Made by a program: the position numbers and the translations under genes. DNA of 64,000 bases. Origin: G963556115 sp963667375. Lineage in GTDB: Bacteria; Planctomycetota; SZUA-567. Where the stretch lies: positions 1,736,001 through 1,800,000 of the forward strand of contig OY763323.1 of NCBI GenBank assembly GCA_963667375.1, written 5' to 3'. Under the pieces are notes generated by a model that was not told where the DNA came from, searched no databases, and was given only the letters and a program-made list of their open reading frames with translations. Shown piece after piece: positions 52,971 to 61,764 of this stretch (positions within the stretch are counted from its first letter, which is position 1; every line of letters begins with the position of its first letter).

Positions 52971-53866
52971 TTCCACCAAGTAGGTTTAAATTTCGGGTTA
53001 TTTTTGGGAGTGAGGTTTTAGTCAGGAAGTTGGTTTGAAGTAATATTATACGATGTTATTGCATATTATTCATTGATTGATCTCTTTCGATTAAAGAAGC
53101 AGGATTGCTTATTATAAAATATGGCGTTTATTATTTTAAAATCCTACAACGTTTCGTAAAATAGAAGTGTTTTCCAATAATTAAAAATTAGCATAACAAC
53201 AGTGTTATGCTGGAATTATATGTTAATTGGTAATGTGACGTATATTTTATTACTGAATTTGCAAAAAATTGTCTTTAAGGCTATGTTATTTTAAATTTAT
53301 ATTGTTATAATTATTATTTATAGTTATGTAGAGTGTGAGAAATGAGCAAGATAAGTAAAAAGTAACGTTTGTCTTATTTGTCTTGATATTATTGTTTTTT
53401 TCATGAATTCTTGAGGATAATATTGATAAAAGTTAGCAATAATAACAAATTAAGTTACTTTTTGTGGTGTTTTTTTTATGCTGTATTTTTATTGATAATG
53501 TAATTATAGGTTAAAGTTTTGTTGGTTGAATTAAGTCTTGTGGTTGACTTGAAACTCTACCTGATATAATTTCATTACTGATGGTGTTTTGAGAATATCT
53601 GCAATAACTCATTCTGAGTTAGTAAGTTATATATAACATTTTATTTTAAGCGGATTCGGTTGCTGTATTTATAATCAGGTGGTACTGCCATTGTATGTTT
53701 GTTTGGTAATGTATAGAAAAATATTGCTATTGTGTTAGCTTGAAACTGTTTTGGGAATAATGGGACGTTTTTAACTGGAATAAGTGTAAAACGTAAGTTA
53801 TACTAAAACATGTATGTGGGTTTGGGTATTGGTGTTTGCTGGTTAAATGTTAGGAGGAAGCTGGTA
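52971..53866. other. Long AT-rich non-coding stretch before the chemoreceptor gene
   Basis: About 900 bases with no supported gene. It contains a clear hairpin AGCATAAC / GTTATGCT at 53190-53211 (six-base loop) and many A/T runs. I looked for a sigma-28 promoter (TAAA ... GCCGATAA) and did not find one. Confidence 0.5.
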
Positions 53867-56422
53867 ATGAAATTAGTCCATAAGATTGGCGGAGGTTTTC
53901 TTGGCCTGGTGCTTATAATTGCATTTCTTGGTGCCTTTGCGTGGTACGTGGTTTTTAACCTCAATTCTGGTATAGAGTCAATCTCTACCAAAAATCTGCC
54001 TGGACTGCTCAGTGTGGAGAGTGCTGCATTCAAAGTGGAAAAAATACAGGCTGAACAAGTCCGGTATGTCAATGAACCGATAGCAGAAACCGCGGAGCAG
54101 ATAGAGTCACGTGCGAATGAGATATTAGAGTTTATCCGTACAACCATTGATAATATGAAAGACAACTCTGATGCTCCTGAAGGGATTTCCGAGCTTTATC
54201 AGAATGCTGAAAGCAATATGGTTGCATTCAAGGAAAAATTCGATATGCTCAAGCAGTTTGTTTCGGATGAGGATGCCAAGAAGAAACTGATGATGGAGAC
54301 TTCTGAAAATCTCTCTAAACGTTTAAATGGGTTTTATTCCGTAAAAGACATGGATCAGACATCATTACTGGCTACTATCGATATTATTGCTGATATAAAA
54401 GGTAGTATCGATAATTATACCCTGCTTGCCGGTCAGATACGTGATGGTAAAAGCACTGATCTTCTTGCTTATCTCAAGGTTATGGAGAAAAATAAGGATG
54501 AGATTATCGAGCAGGCAAACGGGATTATGAACCGGCTGGATCAGGCAAATAAAATCAAGGGGCTGATACTCAAGCGGTTTGTTACCTCGCTCTATGATTC
54601 AACCGCCGGTCTGACCAAGGGTTATGAAAAAGAGTTGAAAGACCCTAAGGAGATTAAAAAAGCAGAGAAAAAGTACTCTCAGGCTTTGAAGGAGTTGAGT
54701 ATCGTTTTGAAAAAGCTTGAGGATGCACCAAAGTCGCGCCTTAAGAAAAATTCACAGGTTGTGGCGCAACTCAAAGAGGAGAGTAATCTCGTTACTTCCG
54801 TGCGTCTGGCGAATCTTAACTATATTATTACTAAAAATACCCGTTATAAGAATTTTGCCAGCAATAAGCTGTCCAGGGCGATAAAGAAGCTTGATGAACT
54901 GTCAACACTGCTGGAGACGCAGGGAGACAAGATGACAGTTGTTGATATGATGAATATTCTTTACGGATATCGTGATAATGTCAAAGGCTGGCAGGAGGTC
55001 GCTAATACTATAAATACCGAACTTGTACCAGAATCAACAGCTAGACTCAGTGATACCTCAGCAGCTTTTTCAGGTATTGTGAAACTGGTTGAGCAGGCAA
55101 CCAGCGGTTCAATTCAGGATATGGTCCGTATGGGTGAGCAGCAGAGTAATTGGGGTATTATTATCAGTGCAATCAGTGCACTTGTGGGTATTGTTCTCGC
55201 TGTCTTTATAACTATCGGTGTACGTAAGGGAATTCTGCAGGTGCTGGAAATTCAGAACACTCTGGTTCATGAAGGAGATCTGAAGATAAATATTGACGAG
55301 AAATTCCTCAAGCGCGGGGATGAAATCGGTCAGTTGTTCAAGGTTGCTCAGAGTGTACTTGAGGATTATCAGAATATTAACAGTATTGCTCAGAGACTGG
55401 CATCGGGTCAGTGGCAGACGGATGTGGTGATAAAATCTGAAAAGGATGAAATGAATCAGAATCTGTCTCTGATGATTGAGCAGGTTAATATGGCGCTACA
55501 TCAAGTGGCTAATACTGTCGAACGGGTGGCTCACGGTGCGGAACAGGTGCGTGAGGCGAGTCGTTCGCTGTCGGAAGGTGCAACTTCTCAGGCGGCTTCA
55601 CTCGAGCAGATTACTTCGTCAATGTCTGAGCTTGGGTCACAGACCAACCTTAATGCGGAAAATGCCGAACAGGCAAGTGTACTTTCACGGGATGCCAATA
55701 AAGTGGCTATTGACGGTAAAGACAAGATGGATGAGCTGGCAAAGGCAATGGAGGAGATCAGTAAATCAGCCGCAGATACTCAGAAAGTTGTAAAAACGAT
55801 CGATGATATTGCGTTCCAGACAAATCTGCTCGCTCTGAATGCCGCGGTTGAAGCCGCAAGAGCTGGTGCTCATGGTAAAGGTTTTGCTGTTGTTGCGGAA
55901 GAGGTGAGAAACCTCGCTGCGCGCTCAGCCAAGGCGGCAGGTGAGACAGCTGAGCTTATCGACAGCGTAGTAAAAGAGATTGATAAGGGTAACTCAGTCG
56001 CCAGAATTACTGCGGAGGTGCTGGATAGTGTTGCATCTGGAATCAGTAAAACTACCGATCTGGTTGGTGAAATTGCTTCCGCCTCCGGTGAACAGGCACA
56101 GGGCGTACGGCAGATAAATATTGGTCTGGAGCAGATCGATGCCGTTACAATGCAGAATACCTCAAATGCTGAGGAAACTGCCAGTGCGACCGAGGAAATG
56201 AAAAATCAGGCAAGTGAACTTCAGGATCTGGTAAGCCGTTTTGAATTAAAAGATATAGCAGAGGATAGTTTCTATGATGACTATGATGTCGAGTATGATG
56301 AAGACTCTGAATATGATGACGAAGATGACGTAGAACAGCCACAGTTGGGTTGGGGTGGTCAGGATGAATACTCAGAAGAGGATGTTGTATATGAAGGTGC
56401 AGATTCAGAAGAGTTAAAATAG
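53867..56422 (+). CDS. Methyl-accepting chemotaxis protein
   Basis: 851 residues from ATG 53867, which has AGGAGG about 10 bases before it. Membrane receptor for chemotaxis. Helix 1 (about 8-30, GGFLGLVLIIAFLGAFAWYV) and helix 2 (about 427-452, IIISAISALVGIVLAVFITI) flank a large helical sensor of some 400 residues. A HAMP-like linker follows. The signalling tip IAFQTNLLALNAAVEAARAG is at about 646-665, with EVRNLAARSAKAAGETAELI. The last 50 residues are very acidic (YDDYDVEYDEDSEYDDEDDV), not a standard feature. No terminal NWETF-type CheR-binding peptide is seen. Chemotaxis kinase genes are elsewhere. Confidence 0.93.
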   Translation: MKLVHKIGGGFLGLVLIIAFLGAFAWYVVFNLNSGIESISTKNLPGLLSVESAAFKVEKIQAEQVRYVNEPIAETAEQIESRANEILEFIRTTIDNMKDNSDAPEGISELYQNAESNMVAFKEKFDMLKQFVSDEDAKKKLMMETSENLSKRLNGFYSVKDMDQTSLLATIDIIADIKGSIDNYTLLAGQIRDGKSTDLLAYLKVMEKNKDEIIEQANGIMNRLDQANKIKGLILKRFVTSLYDSTAGLTKGYEKELKDPKEIKKAEKKYSQALKELSIVLKKLEDAPKSRLKKNSQVVAQLKEESNLVTSVRLANLNYIITKNTRYKNFASNKLSRAIKKLDELSTLLETQGDKMTVVDMMNILYGYRDNVKGWQEVANTINTELVPESTARLSDTSAAFSGIVKLVEQATSGSIQDMVRMGEQQSNWGIIISAISALVGIVLAVFITIGVRKGILQVLEIQNTLVHEGDLKINIDEKFLKRGDEIGQLFKVAQSVLEDYQNINSIAQRLASGQWQTDVVIKSEKDEMNQNLSLMIEQVNMALHQVANTVERVAHGAEQVREASRSLSEGATSQAASLEQITSSMSELGSQTNLNAENAEQASVLSRDANKVAIDGKDKMDELAKAMEEISKSAADTQKVVKTIDDIAFQTNLLALNAAVEAARAGAHGKGFAVVAEEVRNLAARSAKAAGETAELIDSVVKEIDKGNSVARITAEVLDSVASGISKTTDLVGEIASASGEQAQGVRQINIGLEQIDAVTMQNTSNAEETASATEEMKNQASELQDLVSRFELKDIAEDSFYDDYDVEYDEDSEYDDEDDVEQPQLGWGGQDEYSEEDVVYEGADSEELK

Positions 56423-56511
56423 CTTCTGCTTTGGCTGATTAGCACATAATTGTTGTTTTTGCTGCTAGGCCAATTTTTTCTGGACATTGTAAAGTATTTA
56501 GTTAATATTAC

Positions 56512-56549
56512 AAATACTTGCCGTTTTACTTGCGGCAAGTATTTTAATT
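56512..56549 (+). terminator. Terminator of the chemoreceptor gene
   Basis: An 11-base stem AAATACTTGCC / GGCAAGTATTT with an 11-base loop, then TTAATTT. Confidence 0.8.
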
Positions 56550-56585
56550 TATATCGTTACAATTTTAATCGGAAAAGGTATTTTT

Positions 56586-57059
56586 ATGAATAAATATGTA
56601 GTGCTGATTCTGGCAGCTTTAGTTTTTGTAATAGCAGCAGGCTGCAGTGATTATCAGGCGTCATCCGAGAACTCTGCTGCTGGTGCTGATAGCGTTAAAC
56701 AAAGTTCTGGGGGTAGTGTGTCCAAGGGTGAGGAAAGACCATATACGCCTCCTGCTGGACGAAGAATGCTCGCGGAAGACTTTTCATCAAATCTGCGTAC
56801 CGGGACAACAATAGTATACTTCGCCAAGGTCTCATGTCCCGCATGTGAGGCGCAGAATAAAATCTGGGAGCGGGTGGTTAAAAAATTACCTCAGGGTGTA
56901 AAAGCTGAAAAGCGTTTTACCTATGCGGTTAATTATCGGGCATACGGTGTCACTCAGCTTCCGACTCTGATCTTCTATAAAGACGGGGTCGAGAAAATCA
57001 GAATGATAGGTGTAAGCAGCGAAAATAAAATTATAAGTGCGGCAAAAAGTGCATTATAA
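56586..57059 (+). CDS. Thioredoxin-like lipoprotein
   Basis: 157 residues. Signal with lipobox ending AAGC (Cys20 lipidated), then a Ser-rich linker (21-60). A thioredoxin fold follows (about 72-157): TTIVYFAKVSCPACEAQ with the active-site C84-P-A-C87, and the cis-proline region QLPTLIFYKDG. It should act as an envelope thiol-disulfide enzyme or reductant. CPAC is uncommon but seen in thioredoxin-like lipoproteins. It is a single-gene unit. Confidence 0.88.
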   Translation: MNKYVVLILAALVFVIAAGCSDYQASSENSAAGADSVKQSSGGSVSKGEERPYTPPAGRRMLAEDFSSNLRTGTTIVYFAKVSCPACEAQNKIWERVVKKLPQGVKAEKRFTYAVNYRAYGVTQLPTLIFYKDGVEKIRMIGVSSENKIISAAKSAL

Positions 57060-57089
57060 AAAAATAGTTGCAGCGTTAGCTTTAAGGTC

Positions 57090-57118
57090 TTGACAACTGT
57101 GTGAATAATCATTATTAT
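57090..57118 (+). promoter_or_regulatory. Strong promoter of the small basic protein gene
   Basis: TTGACA at 57090-57095 and TATTAT at 57113-57118 with 17-base spacing, close to the vegetative consensus; 54 bases before the start codon. Confidence 0.7.
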
Positions 57119-57171
57119 TAACTCTCTGAATTTTTACGAATTTTATTTGTTTTATATATAAGGAGATATAA

Positions 57172-57282
57172 ATGGCTCATTCACGCTGTAAACCTCATGC
57201 TACTGGTCGTGGCAAACCACGCGGACGCTGGTTGCACAAGGGTGGTTCTCTGCCAAAGGCAAAGACTACCGCACGTCGCTAG
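57172..57282 (+). CDS. 36-residue highly basic protein, possibly ribosome-associated
   Basis: 36 residues from MAHSRCKPHATGRGKPRGRW on. Eleven Lys/Arg, three His, no acidic residue, and Gly/Pro-rich, like very small ribosomal or RNA-binding proteins such as bTHX or bL36-type peptides, although it matches none that I can name. A perfect AAGGAGATATA RBS is 7 bases before the ATG, and a near-consensus promoter and a terminator frame it. These features suggest high expression. Ribosome association is inference. Confidence 0.75.
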   Translation: MAHSRCKPHATGRGKPRGRWLHKGGSLPKAKTTARR

Positions 57283-57311
57283 TATTGAGTGATAGTTTAG
57301 TTTTAAAATTT

Positions 57312-57352
57312 AAAAACGGGATATTTTCTTTAGAAAATGTCTCGTTTTTTAT
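57312..57352 (+). terminator. Terminator of the small basic protein gene
   Basis: Imperfect stem AACGGGATATTTTC / GAAAATGTCTCGTT with loop TTTA, then six T's. Confidence 0.8.
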
Positions 57353-57714
57353 TATCAAAATAGCAGTATAAAATATTGTGAGATTATGATTGAAATACTA
57401 TATATTGTGGTTGTTTGCGGAAAAGTTTAATGTGCATGTATGTATGTTGTAGTAGTTGTAACGTGTAAAAAAGTTTTGTGATTATGTAAATAAAAATTTT
57501 TTGTGTAAAACTCAACTTTTGTCGAAAAATTTACTTGAATTTTGTGTTTTTCGTGCTATTGTTATATTAAAACATTCTACGGGAAAAGTTGGAATTGCTA
57601 AATTGATATCAATTATGGCATTATTGTAGTGTGTGCGTGTGATGGGATGGTACTTTTTTGTGTTTTTTGCTTTGCATAGAAATGTTTGGGTGAAAAGGTA
57701 TGGAGTCTGATAGC
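57353..57714. other. AT-rich intergenic stretch
   Basis: About 360 bases, with no gene. It contains the promoter of the following small gene. Confidence 0.4.
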
Positions 57715-57996
57715 ATGAGAGCTGATAATTATGGATTTGCTCGGGAAGATGTTGATAGGTGGCGAAGTGGGGTCGTACAAAAGAGAGAAAAACTGTTTCG
57801 AAAGCATTGGAAAAACCGTAGGGTCATACCGAATCTGATTTCGCTTGAGGCGGCACGTGACTTTGAATTTGTACTGGATTGGTATGATGAATCAGATGAG
57901 GTTATTCTGCGTGATAAGGAGCGAAGAAGACTTGATAAACTTATTGCGTTGGGGGTTGATGTTAATCTTCCAAAAGAGAAACAGCCGCTGGTCTGA
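57715..57996 (+). CDS. Small charged protein, unknown function
   Basis: 93 residues from ATG 57715, with GGAG 9 bases upstream; ATG 57700 would add five residues but its AAAAGG is too close. Soluble, helical and charged (YGFAREDVDRWRSGVVQKREKL-like, then DEVILRDKERRRLDKLIALG). It has a Trp pair and no Cys. I do not recognise the family. The terminator at 58039 shows that it is a stand-alone unit. Confidence 0.6.
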   Translation: MRADNYGFAREDVDRWRSGVVQKREKLFRKHWKNRRVIPNLISLEAARDFEFVLDWYDESDEVILRDKERRRLDKLIALGVDVNLPKEKQPLV

Positions 57997-58038
57997 GAAG
58001 AAGGTTGGGAGTACTTTTTCCTGTGGGGGAAGAGGGGT

Positions 58039-58078
58039 ATGAGTCAGAATCTGTGGGGTTCTGACTCATTTACTTTTT
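58039..58078 (+). terminator. Terminator of the small charged protein gene
   Basis: TGAGTCAGAA / TTCTGACTCA stem, nine-base loop, then CTTTTTT. Confidence 0.8.
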
Positions 58079-58083
58079 TATGG

Positions 58084-58113
58084 TTGCCAATTTTCAAATT
58101 ATCATTATATAAT
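58084..58113 (+). promoter_or_regulatory. Promoter upstream of gcvT
   Basis: TTGCCA at 58084-58089 and TATAAT at 58108-58113, with 18-base spacing. The transcript leader would be about 165 bases, long enough for regulation; I see no glycine-riboswitch core in it. Confidence 0.5.
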
Positions 58114-58282
58114 GTATAATATCAATAATTATACTTGTTATGAATTGTTGCTCGTGGCCGGTTGTGGCTGGTTTACCGCAGTGCAGGTAAGTACTATGGA
58201 TGTAATGGGGTTTGATTTGGTTGGTGGGGATAAATTTTTATTTTTCCGTAGTTTGTCTGAGTTATGAATTGAGGATCTGTTG

Positions 58283-59404
58283 ATGAGTGAAAAAACACCG
58301 CTTTATGCCGCTCATATTGAGTTGGAAGCAAAAATGATTGATTTTAATGGCTGGGATATGCCGGTTCAGTATAAAACCGGGATTTTGCAGGAACATATGG
58401 CGGTGAGGGAAGTGGCTGGTATCTTCGATACCTCGCATATGGGAGAGTTTATTCTTGTTGATAATGATGTGCGTAAGACTCTGAATAAATTGCTGGCAGG
58501 CGATTTTTCCAAGGTAAGATCCGGGCGCATGCGCTATAGCTTTATCTGCAATGAAACTGGTGGTGTGAAGGATGATGTGGTGGTATTTATCATTAGTGAT
58601 CAGGAAGCTCTTATATGTGTTAATGCCGGTGATATTCCTGGAGATTTTGCAGCCTTGCTCAAGTCATTACCGGAGGGTGCGGTACTGGAGGATCAGTCTG
58701 CAAGTACTGGAAAAGTTGATATTCAGGGGCCTTGTGCCTGGCAGATAGTTGAAACTCTTACCGGTTTGGACTTTCGTAAAATGCCATTCTATTCATTTAT
58801 TATCACTGAGTGGCAGGGATCGCCGCTCATTCTGAGCAGATCAGGTTATACCGGTTCCCCGGGAGTTGAGGCCTTTGTTGATGCGGATGCACTCGGACAA
58901 CTCTGGTATTATGCCTGCGAGGCTGGGAAAAAAGTTGGTATGCTTCCCTGCGGGCTGGGAGCGCGTGATACCCTCCGACTAGAGGCAGGATTACCTTTGT
59001 ACGGGCATGAACTGAATGCGCAAATCAATCCGCTGATGACGGGGTATACCGGGCTTATAAGTCTGAACAAGGAAGAGAATTTTCCCGGTAAAGAGGCACT
59101 GCTTAAATATGGCGTTTCAGTCGCGCCTAAAGAGGTGCTCGTAGGCATAAAGCTTGACGGCAGGCGTATTGCGCGTGAAGGGTGTGCACTATATGTGCCG
59201 GAAATAGAGAACTCAGTGGGGCGAGTCACTTCAGGAGGACCCGGGGTATACCTCGGAGGCAGTATCGCTCTAGGTTATGTGGCGGAATCTTATTCAGCTC
59301 CCGGTGCGGTGCTGGAGGTGGATCTTGGACGTAAACGGGTTGCAGCGGAGGTGGTGAGCCTGCCGTTTTTCTCTACTCCGGAACTGCGCGAGATAAAGAA
59401 ATAG
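58283..59404 (+). CDS. gcvT: Aminomethyltransferase (glycine cleavage T protein)
   Basis: 373 residues from ATG 58283, 8 bases after GAGGA (TTG directly before is not used). Transfers the methylene from lipoyl-bound aminomethyl to tetrahydrofolate and frees ammonia. Seen: MIDFNGWDMPVQYKTGILQEHMAVRE at the start, FDTSHMGEF, SRSGYTGSPGVEAFVDAD and PCGLGARDTLRLEAGLPLYGHEL. Normal length and complete. It is the first gene of the glycine-cleavage group, which is spread over separate units here. Confidence 0.95.
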   Translation: MSEKTPLYAAHIELEAKMIDFNGWDMPVQYKTGILQEHMAVREVAGIFDTSHMGEFILVDNDVRKTLNKLLAGDFSKVRSGRMRYSFICNETGGVKDDVVVFIISDQEALICVNAGDIPGDFAALLKSLPEGAVLEDQSASTGKVDIQGPCAWQIVETLTGLDFRKMPFYSFIITEWQGSPLILSRSGYTGSPGVEAFVDADALGQLWYYACEAGKKVGMLPCGLGARDTLRLEAGLPLYGHELNAQINPLMTGYTGLISLNKEENFPGKEALLKYGVSVAPKEVLVGIKLDGRRIAREGCALYVPEIENSVGRVTSGGPGVYLGGSIALGYVAESYSAPGAVLEVDLGRKRVAAEVVSLPFFSTPELREIKK

Positions 59405-59599
59405 TTTTCATAATTCCTAATTTAGTTGATTTCGTGGGTGTTATTGGCGGGTATATTGGATATTATCTGAAATATAATTTTTAATCTCTAACGCACTCTA
59501 ATTTTGATAGGTGCAGTGTATGCCAATAATTACTGAAATGTCGATGTTATATTTATTAAAATAGTTTTCAATTAAAGTTGATTTAATTAAAAAATAATC
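59405..59599. other. Intergenic region between gcvT and gcvH
   Basis: About 195 AT-rich bases with no gene; a hairpin terminator for gcvT is not evident. The gcvH promoter begins at its right end. Confidence 0.4.
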
Positions 59600-59628
59600 T
59601 TGACAAAGGTCGCCTATAGGGATATTTA
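59600..59628 (+). promoter_or_regulatory. Promoter of gcvH
   Basis: TTGACA at 59600-59605 and TATTTA at 59623-59628, 17-base spacing, 62 bases before the start codon. Confidence 0.65.
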
Positions 59629-59690
59629 TACACATATATTAATGACTAAAATTGTGGAAAAGCTGGGTACTTAAATTTGGAGATAAGACA

Positions 59691-60071
59691 ATGAGTGAGG
59701 TTGACGCAGAACTTCTCTATACCAAAGATCATGAATGGGTTTTTATTGAGGACAATGTAGCGACTGTTGGAATTACAGATCATGCACAGAATGAGCTGGG
59801 GGATATTACCTATGTCGAACTGCCTGAGGATGATGCCGAATTTAGCGAGGGAGATGAAGTTTGCACCGTTGAGTCAGTTAAGGCCTCTTCACCTGTCTTC
59901 TCACCTCTCTCAGGGCAGATTATTGAGGTAAATACTGAGCTTGAAGATGAACCAGGAGCCATTAACAGCGATTGTTACGGTGCTGGCTGGATCTTTAAGA
60001 TGGAGTTTTCTGATGAATCAGAGCTGGAAAATCTCTTGAATTCTGAAGATTACGAGGATTATATCGCCTGA
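59691..60071 (+). CDS. gcvH: Glycine cleavage system H protein
   Basis: 126 residues from ATG 59691, 8 bases after GGAG. Carries the lipoyl arm between the P, T and L proteins. Seen: YTKDHEWVFIEDNVATVGIT, ELGDITYVELPE and the lipoylation site K64 in VESVKASSPVFSP, then GAGWIFKMEF. Complete. It has its own promoter and terminator, separating it from gcvT and gcvPA. Confidence 0.96.
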   Translation: MSEVDAELLYTKDHEWVFIEDNVATVGITDHAQNELGDITYVELPEDDAEFSEGDEVCTVESVKASSPVFSPLSGQIIEVNTELEDEPGAINSDCYGAGWIFKMEFSDESELENLLNSEDYEDYIA

Positions 60072-60154
60072 TATTATATCGGTAAGATTTTTTTGTGTGG
60101 CAGTGGAAGTGTTTTAGCTCTCTGATATGCCCATAACGTTATGCTGTGAAATTC

Positions 60155-60189
60155 AAAGAGTCAGTTTTCTGGCTCTTTTTTTATTTTCT
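60155..60189 (+). terminator. Terminator of gcvH
   Basis: AAAGAGTCAG / CTGGCTCTTT stem (one G-T pair), short loop, eight T's including the stem end. Confidence 0.8.
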
Positions 60190-60283
60190 GTATATTTATA
60201 AATAATTGATTATCAGTATATTTTGAGTATTATTGATATTGATTTGATAGCTTGGTGGATGATTGTCTATACATGGAGATATA

Positions 60284-61630
60284 ATGTCCTACATACCTCA
60301 TACCGCGGCAGACACAAAAAAAATGCTTGGAGCTGTCGGAGTTGACAGCATTGAAGAATTATTTGCCGACATACCTGAGTCTTTGAAGAATTTTGAACTT
60401 GATCTTCAGCCTGCAATGAGCGAACTGGAGCTCCTGGAGCATATGAAGGATCTGGAGTCCAGTAACCGTTATCCGATGCGGCCGGGGAATTATTTTATCG
60501 GGGGCGGCGCTTATAATCACCACATACCTGCGGCTGTTGATGAATTGTGCTCCAAGAGTGAATTCTATACTGCGTATACCCCGTATCAGCCAGAGATAAG
60601 TCAAGGGATGCTGCAGGCAATATTTGAATATCAGACTGCAATAAGCCGGATAACCGGTATGGAAGTAGCCAATGCTTCACTTTATGATGGTGCAACCGCG
60701 GTGTATGAAGCGGCGGTTATGGCTGTGAATCAGACTCGAAAAGGTTGTATCATTTATGATAGTTCGGTCAATCCGCACTACCGGGAGGTAATGAAAAGTT
60801 ACGGGCGCAATGCTCTTATTGGTATGAAAGAAATCCCTTACGCGCCGTCTGTGGAGCAGAGTATTGACTCACTTATGTCAGAAGTGAATGATGATACGGC
60901 GGCGGTAATTGTTCAGTATCCGGATTTTTTCGGTAGAGTCGGGGATTATTCCGGTCTTGCCGCGGAGCTTCATGCGCGCAAGAAGCTGCTGATTATGATT
61001 GTCAATCCTATCGGTCTCGGAATTTTAAAGACTCCGAGTGAGATGGGAGCTGATATTGCTGTTGGTGAAGGGCAGTCATTAGGAATGCCGCTTAATTACG
61101 GCGGACCGTATCTTGGATTTATCGCTACTACTGAAAAGCTGATGCGTAGAATTCCCGGGCGTATTGTCGGTGAAACTGTGGATAAGGAAGGCAAGCGTGG
61201 ATTCGTACTGACACTGCAGGCAAGAGAACAGCATATCAAGAGGGAACGGGCAACCAGTAATATCTGTTCTAATCAGGCATTATGTGCACTGCGGGCTTTG
61301 GCATATCTCTCGGTAATGGGTAAGTATGGTTATCAGAAGGTGGCAGAGCTCTGTCTGAAAAAAGCCGCGTATGCCAGAGAGCTGCTTGGCGGGATTGAGG
61401 GTGCAGAGCTGGTATTCAGCGGGGCACATTTCAATGAATTCGTATTGCGGCTGAATAAGCCGGTTATGGATCTTTTCAGGAGAATGGGGCAGGCGTTTGA
61501 ACCTGGTATACGCTTGAACCGGTGGTATCCTGAGCTTGATGACTGTCTGCTGGTTGCGGTTACCGAGCTTAATTCAAGACGGGATATTGATCTGTACGCA
61601 CTGCGTCTTAGAGAGTGGCTGGCGCACTAG
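60284..61630 (+). CDS. gcvPA: Glycine dehydrogenase (decarboxylating) subunit 1
   Basis: 448 residues from ATG 60284, 6 bases after GGAGAT. One half of the two-subunit P protein, which decarboxylates glycine with PLP. Seen: YIPHTAADTKKMLGAVGVDSIEELFADIP at the start, FIGGGAYNHHIPAAVDEL, YTAYTPYQPEISQGMLQAIFEYQ, the NASLYDGATAVYEAAVMA segment and RGFVLTLQAREQHIKRERATSNICSNQ. Full length for GcvPA. The PLP lysine lies on subunit 2 (GcvPB), which is not adjacent and not in the window. Confidence 0.95.
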   Translation: MSYIPHTAADTKKMLGAVGVDSIEELFADIPESLKNFELDLQPAMSELELLEHMKDLESSNRYPMRPGNYFIGGGAYNHHIPAAVDELCSKSEFYTAYTPYQPEISQGMLQAIFEYQTAISRITGMEVANASLYDGATAVYEAAVMAVNQTRKGCIIYDSSVNPHYREVMKSYGRNALIGMKEIPYAPSVEQSIDSLMSEVNDDTAAVIVQYPDFFGRVGDYSGLAAELHARKKLLIMIVNPIGLGILKTPSEMGADIAVGEGQSLGMPLNYGGPYLGFIATTEKLMRRIPGRIVGETVDKEGKRGFVLTLQAREQHIKRERATSNICSNQALCALRALAYLSVMGKYGYQKVAELCLKKAAYARELLGGIEGAELVFSGAHFNEFVLRLNKPVMDLFRRMGQAFEPGIRLNRWYPELDDCLLVAVTELNSRRDIDLYALRLREWLAH

Positions 61631-61764
61631 GATAATTGTATAAATTTCTGTGGCTGCTGCTCATTTGACAAGCATTCTGTAATTTAGGGTTCAGTGATTG
61701 CTTTATACTGGACTGCGGCGGTTTTTATGGTGTGGTCTCAATCTGATAGGGAAAGGATGATTCG

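Noticed and set aside
53341..53364. Possible start of a short gene (ATGAGCAAGATAAG) upstream of the chemoreceptor
   Set aside because: It stops after a few codons and lacks an RBS.
58114..58282. Glycine riboswitch before gcvT
   Set aside because: Leader is long but lacks the conserved paired cores of the glycine aptamer.
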